64,000 nucleotides of DNA from Phytomonas francai. Lineage: Eukaryota > Euglenozoa > Kinetoplastea > Trypanosomatida > Trypanosomatidae. The position numbers were made by a program, and so were the translations under genes. Below, piece by piece: positions 8,753 to 17,776 of this stretch. Every line of letters begins with the position of its first letter. The first letter of the stretch is position 1. The notes under the pieces were generated by a model. The model was not told the DNA's origin and made no database searches. It saw nothing but the letters and a program-made list of their open reading frames with translations. The stretch lies in assembly GCA_001766655.1 (NCBI GenBank), contig MJCC01000024.1, positions 1 to 64,000 of the forward strand. The letters are read 5' to 3'.

Positions 8753-11284
8753 TTAGTTGAGGTTACGAACAAATTTCTTGAGTCCCTTCTTTAACGTCGA
8801 ACTAACATTCTTTATCGCCTTACTCATGGTACGAGAACTCTCAGGCTCCCTAACGGGGTATGAATATTCGGTCAGAGTGCAACGGCGTCCCCTTATGAAA
8901 ATATGATTGTGTTGTTGAAGTAAAGTAAGAGCGTCAACGACGCCGCAGAGTTTCGGATCGAAGTAGATAACAGCGACTCTTTCATCCCTTAAAGGCACAT
9001 TCAAGCCGTCCTCTTTGTCCACCGCGAAGAATGAAGCCAAATTATTTGAAGATTGCGTTGCAGCCGTGATGGCATCGGGCAGGTTCACCCATTTTTCCGG
9101 CCCCACCGTGACCGTCAGACATAACGCTCTGCTGCTAACGGGCGCCCGCCCACAATGTATCAGCTGTAGGACAACCCCGCTATCCCAGGCCTCAAAGACA
9201 GCCGCTTCCACTTCGCTTGACTGAACGTCACCTTCGAGCCCGATCGCGACGAGAGCGCACGCCCATTGGGTATATGCCACCGGCTGCGTCAGAAAGACTG
9301 GGCTTATAGACGGCAAATGCACGCCATAGTTTCGACCGAGAAGAAGCTCGGTGTTTCGAAACTTTTTCCCATCCTCAAATACGTTCTCGTACCTTCGCTG
9401 CGTTGCGATAAGGGCATTAGACCCAGTTGACCGCGCCCCAAAAATCCCGCGAAGGAGGTTGCTGTGCATAGCCTGGGAATTCGTATACATCATAGCCACG
9501 CAATCCCCGCTGTCTACAAAGAGTCCTGCCAAGGCACACGCCACGGCACCAGGTAACCGGTCCGGATCGTATGCCTCGTCCCAGATATTCAGAAAAGGCT
9601 TAGGCATCGCCTGCCTTAAATCTGAAAGCGGTACAAAAGATGAAGCGTACGCATTGGGACTATCCACATCGCTGATGTCCGTGATTGGGCGGAGAGGTTG
9701 GTTATAGGTGAATCCCCTAAACGGGACTTGCAGAGTAAGGAGCATCCCAATGCTGACCTGGAGGCAAGTGAAGAAGCAACCTAAATTTGTACGATCCAGC
9801 GAGTCGGCGCAATTGATGCGAAGAAAGCGCGTCTGAGACATCAGGCGATCCACCGTAGCATCTTCCCTTATCACTCCCACAGACATTATAGAGTCCTTCG
9901 TTGAGTTCCCTTGCCCAACGAGGAAGCCCATCGCCGACTTCCAGAACGAAGCTATGGTAAATTCAATGCCATATTCCTTTGTGAGGGTCAACCAGTCCAC
10001 GTGAGTCAGGTCAATAGAGCTTCCTGGAAAAAGTTTCTTCAAACTTGGCTCTGCCTGGCGCACCGCTTCGGTGAAGTACCGCGTCAAGGCACTCTCATCC
10101 GCGTGCGTGTCGGAGCGAAGAAGATTCATGCAGCACAGTTTGGGAATCGACAATGCCGCATCACTTGCATCAGCGGTGTCCTCTCGGCATATGCTTTCAA
10201 GCATTCTAAAAAGATTTTCAAAGTATGCTCTAGAGCCTCGGATGACGTCGGATTTGTTGGCGTTGAAGATCATGCGCGGCTCCGATATTGCCATGCCTGG
10301 CTGGCTAGTCCAACGTACGGGAACCGTACCACGGAGGATCGTGTGGCGGGCGTAGGAAACGGACGTATCGCCCTGCTTCCTCCACATGATGTACTCGTAT
10401 TTGTGATCATTGCCTACCGCATTGATGTCATTGAGTCCCCGTCCAAGATAACGAGGCCCGGGGTTTAGATGATTCTGGCGCCCCAACAGCAACATATGAA
10501 GCTCACTGCCCCCAGACAGGAAGCATACGCGTTCGCCCACGAAACCGCGGATCAACATACTGCACGTCCCCTGCAGCGATGCCATACAAAAGTGCTTCCT
10601 CAGATGATGCGACCAATCACAAAAAAAATCTGCCTGCTTTGTTTCATCCTTGGGAGGAACGAAAGGGAACTGAACGCGCAAATCGACATCATCCGAGTAG
10701 TAATACCCCTTACTGTCGTAATTAAATTGAAAGTCCTCCAAACGACCGCGATCTGTCGAGCTCATATTGACCGGTAACACACCAGGCAAGTCAAGGGGAA
10801 CCCATTTTGCTTCAAGCACTTTAAAAATGTGTCCATTAAAAGGTAAGACGGCAGCCTTCTCTATTAGCGAGGCAACTAGGACGTAGGCCTTGTCAAGTAC
10901 AACACACCCAAAGAGCGTGTGGTATTCATGGAGCTCCTCAAAAGGTCCGCACTGAGAATACGCATCCTTCAGCGATGCAAACTCGGTCTTGTGAAAAGAT
11001 GACGAAAGACGGAAATCGCCGTTAGCATTAAGAGTTATAGCCACTACCTTCGATCCCCATCGCCATGCCGAGCCCGAAACATACTTTGCGCTATCGATGC
11101 TACCACCTGAATCAGACGCAGTGGCGTTCGATGCCGACCCCACCTCGGGGGCGTCATCAAACACCATTAACGATTCGATGATTGGTTTGGGTGGTGGTGC
11201 TGGCCTTGGAACTACAACAAATAGAAAATGTTGGCCATTCTTTCTCACGATGGCACATCTTTTAGGCAAATTTTCAGGATTCAT
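8753..11284 (-). CDS. Sac-domain phosphoinositide phosphatase, SAC9-like
   Basis: This 843-residue protein carries the Sac catalytic signature CX5R(T/S) as NCADSLDRTN (Cys492 to Arg498-Thr499). Upstream are NPGPRYLGRGLND (about 275-287), CCMNLLRSD (about 384-392) and ILRGTVPVRW (about 316-325), in the order of a Sac domain. The combination NPGPRY..RGLN, NLLRS and NCADSLDRTN, instead of the Sac1/FIG4 pattern with VETEQ and CLDRTN, is what I remember of plant SAC9-type proteins; this is from memory, not a search. A further 340 residues follow, ending in a basic, Lys-rich tail (about 817-843) that could bind membrane. Expected role: removing phosphate from phosphoinositides on endomembranes or plasma membrane. 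The ATG at 11284 is supported by a good trans-splice acceptor 22 nt upstream. Confidence 0.8.
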   Translation of the reverse strand: MNPENLPKRCAIVRKNGQHFLFVVVPRPAPPPKPIIESLMVFDDAPEVGSASNATASDSGGSIDSAKYVSGSAWRWGSKVVAITLNANGDFRLSSSFHKTEFASLKDAYSQCGPFEELHEYHTLFGCVVLDKAYVLVASLIEKAAVLPFNGHIFKVLEAKWVPLDLPGVLPVNMSSTDRGRLEDFQFNYDSKGYYYSDDVDLRVQFPFVPPKDETKQADFFCDWSHHLRKHFCMASLQGTCSMLIRGFVGERVCFLSGGSELHMLLLGRQNHLNPGPRYLGRGLNDINAVGNDHKYEYIMWRKQGDTSVSYARHTILRGTVPVRWTSQPGMAISEPRMIFNANKSDVIRGSRAYFENLFRMLESICREDTADASDAALSIPKLCCMNLLRSDTHADESALTRYFTEAVRQAEPSLKKLFPGSSIDLTHVDWLTLTKEYGIEFTIASFWKSAMGFLVGQGNSTKDSIMSVGVIREDATVDRLMSQTRFLRINCADSLDRTNLGCFFTCLQVSIGMLLTLQVPFRGFTYNQPLRPITDISDVDSPNAYASSFVPLSDLRQAMPKPFLNIWDEAYDPDRLPGAVACALAGLFVDSGDCVAMMYTNSQAMHSNLLRGIFGARSTGSNALIATQRRYENVFEDGKKFRNTELLLGRNYGVHLPSISPVFLTQPVAYTQWACALVAIGLEGDVQSSEVEAAVFEAWDSGVVLQLIHCGRAPVSSRALCLTVTVGPEKWVNLPDAITAATQSSNNLASFFAVDKEDGLNVPLRDERVAVIYFDPKLCGVVDALTLLQQHNHIFIRGRRCTLTEYSYPVREPESSRTMSKAIKNVSSTLKKGLKKFVRNLN

Positions 11285-11306
11285 TAGTAGCTAACCCACA
11301 ATACAT

Positions 11307-11330
11307 CTATAAAGGGTGAGAAAGAGGCAA
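11307..11330 (-). promoter_or_regulatory. Predicted spliced-leader acceptor of the Sac gene
   Basis: Read on the minus strand, a pyrimidine-rich run (cctctttctcaccctttat, plus-strand 11309-11327) is followed at once by AG (11308-11307). This is the layout of a trypanosomatid trans-splice acceptor and would give a 22-nt 5' UTR before the ATG at 11284. Confidence 0.45.
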
Positions 11331-11755
11331 TATTTTGTTGATAATAATAAAAAACGAATACTGCGAATACTAAGAAGCGCATTCGTGTGCAAAAAAAAAT
11401 CAAACGAAATCGTTACGACAGCAAAGTATTCTAATGATAGCAAGCTGAAGTGTACTTTCCCCGAGCAGTAACCCTGACGATGTAATTCCTCTCGGAGTAT
11501 TCTTCAAGAATTCATTCACTTGAAAACGAAGCTTTTGCCTATTACAAAATAAAAAAAGTGCTGAGCACATTTCAACAAGCAATGCACGCCAAAAAAAACT
11601 TTGCCGAAGCCAATCTTTGTTGGATCCCCCCAATCGATCAAAACTGAGAAAGACGGTCAATACTTCCCAATTAATGCAATCAAGACTGCAGTATCGTTGT
11701 TGCGAAAAGAAGGAGATGATTCTGCATACAACACTAACGCCGCCGGCCATAATGC

Positions 11756-13210
11756 TTAGGATCCGTATCGAGCTGACGGCATCCCACTCTGCCACGATTT
11801 GTAGTGCTTCGTCCAATACTGATCTTCAGCATGATTGAGGCCACTGACATTCACACGTGGCTCGCCACGAACCTCCTTCTCAAGTCCTACTTCCGCGAGT
11901 GACTCGTACGGTCGGATCCGATGTGTGGCTAACGCATGAATCCTCCGGTATTTTCTGCCGTGCTCGTCCTGGTCGCCATGCACAACTGCATTAACACGAT
12001 TCGCATACACCTTTCTTGAAAGACGCTTAAAGGGCTTTTCCTCTGTATTAAAGGAAGCCAACAACTCTTGAATTCCGGCGTTAATGGATGATTTTTTGGC
12101 GAGTTTCTTTTCATCCGCTGACATTAAAAATGTTCTCTCAGCAACTTCCTGCTTTCGTTTTATCTTAGCTTGCAATAGGGATTCCGGGTCCAGAGGCCAC
12201 TGCCCACCGGTCTGGAAGCCGTTCTCCACGTGTTGTGCAATAAAAGCCATTCTTTGGCTGTAATCTACGGCAGAAGAAGGCCACTCCTCATATCCATCAG
12301 GCTTACGCAGCGCCATTCTCCGCAATTTGACTGCGCGTTTTTGCCTCTTGCGCTGTAGCCAATGAAACCGCCGTTTGCCTTGTCGAGCATCTCGCAGCTC
12401 TGCCATTGTCAACGTTTCCTCATGCGCCGCCCGGTACATCTTCGCCGCTTTGAGTCTATCCCACTCCCTTAGCCGCTTGTCGCGTGGGAGTCGACCTAGA
12501 TGAACCCTGAGAGCTTCATCTTCTTCAGTCAGACCCAAGGAGCCGTACTTGACGCGATCACGTACCGTGTAGGACAAATCTTCTACCCAGTCAGGAAAAT
12601 AACTATCATCATTCAACATGAATGCGTCGATTCGGGTTGAAGGGTAAATGCCATTCTCTTCGACGAGGCGCTTTTGGTGTTTTTCCACCTCTTCATCAGC
12701 GTCGTCGGCTGCGCGCAAGCTCTGAAATAGTTTGTGGAACTCCCTAGATGTCGGGGCTTGGCCGAATTTATCAAGCACGTGATCTCGGCGCTCAGCCTCC
12801 CGCTTCATGAGGAGCTGCACCTGAGTCGTATAATCCGCATCCAGCGTGCGCGTGCCATGCACAACTTCTGCCTCGTCCATGAAACGGCTTGCTTTTAACT
12901 CATCCCGTGTGAGTGGAATGCGCTGACCACTTCGTAGCTGCTCCTCTTTTTGAGTGTCCACGTTCAATGAACCCATAAGTGAGTTGTGGAGATCCTGCCG
13001 AAGCAAAAACTTTTCCTTTTTATTGGTTTTTATTTGGGCCGTTACACTTTTTCTGTTCTGATATACCATTGGTTCAGTAAAAGGATCGCCTCGCTCCAAT
13101 AAGCTCAGTGTACCTTTGTTCAGGTTAATGCCGCCTGCGCTCCTGCGCTTCGAAAAGGCGACCTGTCGGAAAGGTCGAAACAGCACAAAAGTCCGATTGA
13201 AGACAAGCAT
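11756..13210 (-). CDS. Predicted mitochondrial basic protein, unknown function
   Basis: This is 484 residues from the ATG at 13210 (the frame opens one codon earlier at a GTG). The N-terminus (MLVFNRTFVLFRPFRQVAF) is hydrophobic and arginine-bearing without acidic residues, as in a mitochondrial presequence. The rest is highly charged and helical: acidic/basic segments at about 120-200, then Arg/Lys-rich stretches around 240-300 such as RKRQKRAVKLRRM. No enzyme motif is visible. Such long, basic, lineage-specific mitochondrial proteins are often mitoribosomal subunits or assembly factors in kinetoplastids, which is my best guess, but I do not recognise the family. It lies between the Sac phosphatase and MPC2. 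Confidence 0.6.
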   Translation of the reverse strand: MLVFNRTFVLFRPFRQVAFSKRRSAGGINLNKGTLSLLERGDPFTEPMVYQNRKSVTAQIKTNKKEKFLLRQDLHNSLMGSLNVDTQKEEQLRSGQRIPLTRDELKASRFMDEAEVVHGTRTLDADYTTQVQLLMKREAERRDHVLDKFGQAPTSREFHKLFQSLRAADDADEEVEKHQKRLVEENGIYPSTRIDAFMLNDDSYFPDWVEDLSYTVRDRVKYGSLGLTEEDEALRVHLGRLPRDKRLREWDRLKAAKMYRAAHEETLTMAELRDARQGKRRFHWLQRKRQKRAVKLRRMALRKPDGYEEWPSSAVDYSQRMAFIAQHVENGFQTGGQWPLDPESLLQAKIKRKQEVAERTFLMSADEKKLAKKSSINAGIQELLASFNTEEKPFKRLSRKVYANRVNAVVHGDQDEHGRKYRRIHALATHRIRPYESLAEVGLEKEVRGEPRVNVSGLNHAEDQYWTKHYKSWQSGMPSARYGS

Positions 13211-13625
13211 CACGCTCCCTTAAAAAGGGTGACTATGGGGGAAAGGAAATGATTAAGAGAAGAGAAAGACAAAAAGATGCTGGTCACTCTACACTAGATG
13301 TTATAGAAAACAACAAACGTGTAACAATACGCTTAGATATATCCTCATAATATTCCTTTTTTTTTGAGCTTCATTTACATGAAACACTACTTTTTAAAGA
13401 AAATTACGCTTCATCGTCAAATGTGCCATCAACAAATTCTAAAATAATGATATTTATATGAACTATTTCATTAACTGCTGAGCTAAAGAAAAGGATGCCG
13501 AAATGGGAAATTATATAGAAATGTGTTAACAGCACACTGCTTATTCACCTCGCTTTTTAGTCTTAAGCAACCCCACCCCTGCTGCATAATCTTGATCAAG
13601 CTAAAACGATACAAAGGACCTTCTC
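13211..13625. other. Intergenic spacer
   Basis: This is AT-rich DNA between MPC2 (3' side) and the basic mitochondrial protein (5' side). It presumably holds the 3' UTR, poly-A site and the next trans-splice signal; the purine-rich plus strand (13240-13280) gives a pyrimidine tract on the transcribed sense strand. No gene seen. Confidence 0.5.
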
Positions 13626-14048
13626 CTACTCGATTTTTTTTGTCTTTTTCTTTTGATTCAACTTGTATAATGCGACACGGCTGCAGTTATACCCATGAAC
13701 TGACGCAAGGCACAAGTTGACAAGAGCCAATGAACGGCTTCCAGAGTTTTGAGGTTGAATCATTAGCGCGTAGAAAAACCAGACCAACCCAGTTGCAAAC
13801 AAAGCCACACTCGAGTTTATGTCAATCTTATCGGCTGGTTTGGGATCAGCAAAAATTAAGTACAATGGCACAGCTGAGAGCGACCACTTAAAGGCGGGAG
13901 CACTGTTGTAAACTGAATTCAAGTAGCGCACAACTGAATACTTCTCTAGAGGGATAAGGCATTTAAATAGACGATCATTGCCGATCCACTTGTGCAAAGC
14001 CTTTGGAAAAAACTTAGGGATTACCTGTTGCTGAGCCGCTGCAGACAT
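13626..14048 (-). CDS. MPC2: Mitochondrial pyruvate carrier subunit 2
   Basis: This is a 140-residue protein, within the usual MPC2 size. The order APAFKWSLSAVPLYLIFADPK, then DKIDINSSVALFATGLVWFFY, then NLCLASVHGYNCSRVALYKLN follows the MPC2 pattern of three short hydrophobic helices, including the Pro-Lys/Lys-Trp surroundings of helix 1 and the TG.(I/V)W.(R/F)Y region of helix 2. With MPC1 it forms the heterodimer that imports pyruvate across the inner mitochondrial membrane. The N-terminus begins MSAAAQQQ and reaches the conserved part (LHKWIG.. ) without a long presequence, as expected for carriers. The C-terminus is Lys-rich. No odd features. Confidence 0.8.
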   Translation of the reverse strand: MSAAAQQQVIPKFFPKALHKWIGNDRLFKCLIPLEKYSVVRYLNSVYNSAPAFKWSLSAVPLYLIFADPKPADKIDINSSVALFATGLVWFFYALMIQPQNSGSRSLALVNLCLASVHGYNCSRVALYKLNQKKKTKKIE

Positions 14049-14343
14049 TACCTTGGAATGACTTCTTGTTGGTGTTGCCAGTTATGAAAAACGTGTGCTA
14101 GTATGGATTGCTTCAATCTACAATGTGGGGGGAATGTGACAGGCAGTTGTGGTCCTCAAAAAGCAAACTCGGGGAATAAAACAAAGTCCACTAAAACAGG
14201 GTGGAACTTGAAGCTCTGACAATAAAAGCAAACACCGGAAAAACTCGGAAGCTTGATTTGACAGAACTATCAGGATGGTAATTCAAAAAAAAAAAATACG
14301 ATATAAAATAGCACACTTGTTACCCCTCCCCAACTCATCTCTG
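14049..14343. other. Intergenic spacer
   Basis: Short spacer between VAC14 and MPC2 with an A-run at 14286-14296. Nothing else seen. Confidence 0.5.
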
Positions 14344-16470
14344 CTACAAATCAGCTTCCTGTTCGAAGGCAATGATATCCTCTTGGCATCTTTTAAAAAA
14401 CTGAAACAAGGGCTCGTACACACCAACCCATAAGCCATCCTCCTCACTATTCGGACCCCTCCCAAGGGTGATGTCCCCGCTTTCCTCGTGTTCCAGTTGA
14501 GCAAGACTAGGAACCACCTTCAAACGATTATGTAAAACCTTGTATTGCGGAGAAGTCTGCGGTAAGAGGAGAAGGAGCCCATAGAGGGTTTGGATTAGCG
14601 GTATGCATTGTGACGGGGTCATCATGGCCACACGAATAAATGAAAACACAGGCCCCTCAAGCATCTGAGCGAGGCGATCAAGTTGAACAAGAGTGCTAGG
14701 AGAAAGCTCAAGTTCCCCCAAGTACTGGCATATTGTTAATGACAGTCTATAGGAGCGCGTGAGGAGACACAAAGAGAGGAGCGCGACACCATTGAAACTC
14801 CAACCACGGCCCAATTGAACAAAAATATTACGCACCTGCTCCGAAGACGCAACGCCCTGCTTCAGTACTTGGCGCAGTTTGGAAAACTCAGAGCTGGTGA
14901 GGAGCCCGTTGTTCAGGGTAATAACACACTTGCAGACGAAGCGCTTATCCGATATTTCAGGAAGTGTGTTGCATATCGCTACCAGCAACGTGTCACACCG
15001 GTCCGTAGTCTGATCGCAACTCTCCAAGCACACCTGCATCTGCTTCAAAATAGTCGAAAGGCGGGGAAGTAAAACGGATGGCATTTGTTTAGCCATATAA
15101 AATATGGACTCGAGTAGCGACTTCAGGTGCTTCTCTTTCGTAATGAGACAAAGTGCCTCGATGGCTTTTGTGTAAACTTCAGTCAATTTGTCAGCTAGCA
15201 GCGCGAGAATGCCCTGCAGGACATCTTCGAAGCGGCTTTCCACGAGTTCCACATCCTGATGGTGTAACAGTGTGATCCACTCGAGCGCCGCAATGTGTGT
15301 TTCAGCACACCCCTTCCCAGCACCCAACAAATCGATGATCGTAACCAGAATGTTCGAAAGAGGGTTTCCAGAAGCTTTAGTCCCTGAACGAATCATAACA
15401 GACATCAGCTTGCTATTGGCAAGCTGTGCTGCCTCTTTTATCTGATCCTCCAAAGAGCCCAAGTGTCTTAGCGCGCAGAGCAGCATAGCATCGTAGAGAA
15501 GTATCAATGAATCGGGCACTGATGCCTGGTTTCCCTGATCCACAAGATCACACATCCACTCAAAGCATAATCTTTTTGTGAGAGGATATTCAACGGTATA
15601 GACGGTCGATATGAGAATACGTAAGATGATGCACACGGAGTCAGAAGAAGACCCTCCCGACCTGAAGGTCTTTCTGAACTCGGATCTACAGGTCTGCAGC
15701 AGCTTCCAAAGCATGCTTTCGGTTGTTTTCATTGGTAGCGCGAACAGAACCGAAAGGAAGCCTGGAAAATAGTCAATAAGGTGGTGCCCAGGCATATCCA
15801 AGACATGACTTATCCATTCTAAAACCCACTGCACTACGAGGGACTCCTTAAAACCACTTGTTGAGAGCCGCAACTCAGGAAGCAGGGAGGTGCTGGTGTG
15901 GGGTTCCAGGGTTTCACATACAAATTGCACAAATACTTCAAGATCAAGACTGAACTCATCATTTCCGCTCAAACGTTCACGAACCATATTGGATATTTCT
16001 CGTGCAAGAAGGGCCACACGGCAATCTTTGTCGGTTATTCCACAAGACAAGGCAGCAAACAATTCTTTAAACACAACCTGAAGGACTTGCGTATTTAACT
16101 TCCGTAGAAGTTCATAAGTTGCTTCAGCAGCTGCTACACGAACAACTGAATCACTATCCAGGAAACTATTAAAAATTGAAACACTGAAGAGTCGTACAAA
16201 CTCAGGCGGATAAGGCTGCGAGGGTAGCCCTTTCATAATAGCACGCAAGGCAACAACCCCGCCATGCCGCTGGGCTGCTGAGCGAGTATTCAAGATCATC
16301 TCCTCAATCCGGTTTCTCTCCTCAAGGAGCTTCAAACAAGCATCCTCAGGGGTAAAATCGCGAAACAAAGCGTCAGTCTTGGTAATCATGAACCGTACGC
16401 CTTTCTGACGATTCTCGGTTTTGCTGTCTAGAAGGTACTTCTGCACCTGATCGAGCAAATTCACTTCCAT
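14344..16470 (-). CDS. VAC14: VAC14-like scaffold of the PIKfyve/Fab1 complex
   Basis: This 708-residue, almost entirely helical protein is built of HEAT-type repeats. Segments fit the Vac14 order: an N-terminal region where RHGGVVALRAIMKGL matches the GGLI-type repeat; FNSFLDSDSVVRVAAAEATYELLRK (divergent copy of the YYACEALYNI repeat, about 100-125); VVQWVLEWISHVLDMPGHHLIDYFPGFLSVLF (the ISWI..LDYLP..LDGLF repeat, about 210-242); and near the C-terminus a stretch with YGLLLLLPQTSPQYKVLHNRL, the hallmark LPQ..A...L..RL motif of the Vac14 C-terminal domain. It is shorter than human VAC14 (about 780). Vac14 scaffolds the PI3P 5-kinase and its opposing Sac phosphatase on endolysosomes. A Sac-domain gene lies three genes downstream, though that one looks SAC9-like rather than FIG4. 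Confidence 0.78.
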   Translation of the reverse strand: MEVNLLDQVQKYLLDSKTENRQKGVRFMITKTDALFRDFTPEDACLKLLEERNRIEEMILNTRSAAQRHGGVVALRAIMKGLPSQPYPPEFVRLFSVSIFNSFLDSDSVVRVAAAEATYELLRKLNTQVLQVVFKELFAALSCGITDKDCRVALLAREISNMVRERLSGNDEFSLDLEVFVQFVCETLEPHTSTSLLPELRLSTSGFKESLVVQWVLEWISHVLDMPGHHLIDYFPGFLSVLFALPMKTTESMLWKLLQTCRSEFRKTFRSGGSSSDSVCIILRILISTVYTVEYPLTKRLCFEWMCDLVDQGNQASVPDSLILLYDAMLLCALRHLGSLEDQIKEAAQLANSKLMSVMIRSGTKASGNPLSNILVTIIDLLGAGKGCAETHIAALEWITLLHHQDVELVESRFEDVLQGILALLADKLTEVYTKAIEALCLITKEKHLKSLLESIFYMAKQMPSVLLPRLSTILKQMQVCLESCDQTTDRCDTLLVAICNTLPEISDKRFVCKCVITLNNGLLTSSEFSKLRQVLKQGVASSEQVRNIFVQLGRGWSFNGVALLSLCLLTRSYRLSLTICQYLGELELSPSTLVQLDRLAQMLEGPVFSFIRVAMMTPSQCIPLIQTLYGLLLLLPQTSPQYKVLHNRLKVVPSLAQLEHEESGDITLGRGPNSEEDGLWVGVYEPLFQFFKRCQEDIIAFEQEADL

Positions 16471-17776
16471 TCGATTTCGAGTACTAGATCACTGGAAACA
16501 ATACCAAGCTAGATACTAACTTATATTCTGTTTACTGTCCTTTTTCTTACTTTAGATCGCTTCCTGAGTTTCTTTTATTGCCTAGGCATAATACGGTGGC
16601 TTATGTTCGGATGCATACAAACAACGCCAGAGTACTTGCAAGGATGATAATATTGTAGAAGAGAAGAAGACCCATGTATGCACAACCGAAGACTCAATCA
16701 AGCATAGCCTCCTTATGTGTTAAGTATTACATCCTTAAGTTATAGTGTATCCTTCAAAAAAGGGAAAAAACATGTTCTATATTTTTGCTAAACTCTCCAT
16801 CAATTGCACGTATCCTTGTTTTCCCGACTTAAACTTAACTAAACGATATTCCCTACATTTTACCTCGATATCAACGTGTATAATACTTCTCATATATGTG
16901 TATATGTATATATACATATATTAGGAAGTTTATCATATGATTACATGTATATGCATACATATGCGTATATTAGCATGAAATCTTCTAGAGCCTGAAAGTG
17001 TATACTATTTTTCCAAACCCTTTCCCATAACCTGTAAAAAAAATCCTATCCAACATAGTCCGTTTGCTTGCTTTGTATTAGCGAAAGCGTACATTCTAAT
17101 CATATAGCATCTTACAAATTCAATAAAAACCGCCAACGTTTTAATACCCTTTTTCCGTTAAAACAATTAAAAGTAACGAACATGAGCATTAAATAATAAT
17201 AATAATAATAATATAAACAAAGAAATGTAATACTTTGTGCTATTGAAATAGCTATTGCAATAGTTGTCAATGGTAAAAAGACTCTGAAGAAGCTTATATA
17301 AATATATATGCGAGTAAACGTGAAAAAAAAAAGAAATCAATCAATTCAGTACAGGCAGCTTTTGTGATTGCGTAATAGGTAATAATAAAAAGTAAAAGTG
17401 GTATTGTTGCAAAGTCAGCGAAGTTACATCACAAAAGTCATCCACCCTTGCACTCGCCATAGAAACTTGGTCTCGATAATGAGTTTCCATGCAACACCTT
17501 AATTGTAAATTTCACTTAAAAGAACTGGAAACGGTAAAATAGGCTCCACTACTTGACCCTGTTGAAAGTGAACTTTATATCAATTGTTACTTTTCTGCAT
17601 TCCTCGTGTGTACTATCCTTACTTTCTGAGGTTACTTTGAAGCTGAAAGCCGCAAGGCTTAATATTCCTTAATATATGACAATAGGTAAACAAATGAATA
17701 TATAGAAAAAATTGTACACAACAATCAAAAGGATACCGTTCTTCACCCTTTTGAAACGGCAGCCCTTCCTGGATTA
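16471..17776. other. 1.3-kb AT-rich intergenic region
   Basis: Very AT-rich spacer between the C2-repeat gene and VAC14. It has an (AAT)n microsatellite at about 17191-17213, alternating TATA/CATATG stretches at 16893-16975 that can form hairpins, and several A-runs. No ORF or RNA gene supported. Confidence 0.5.
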
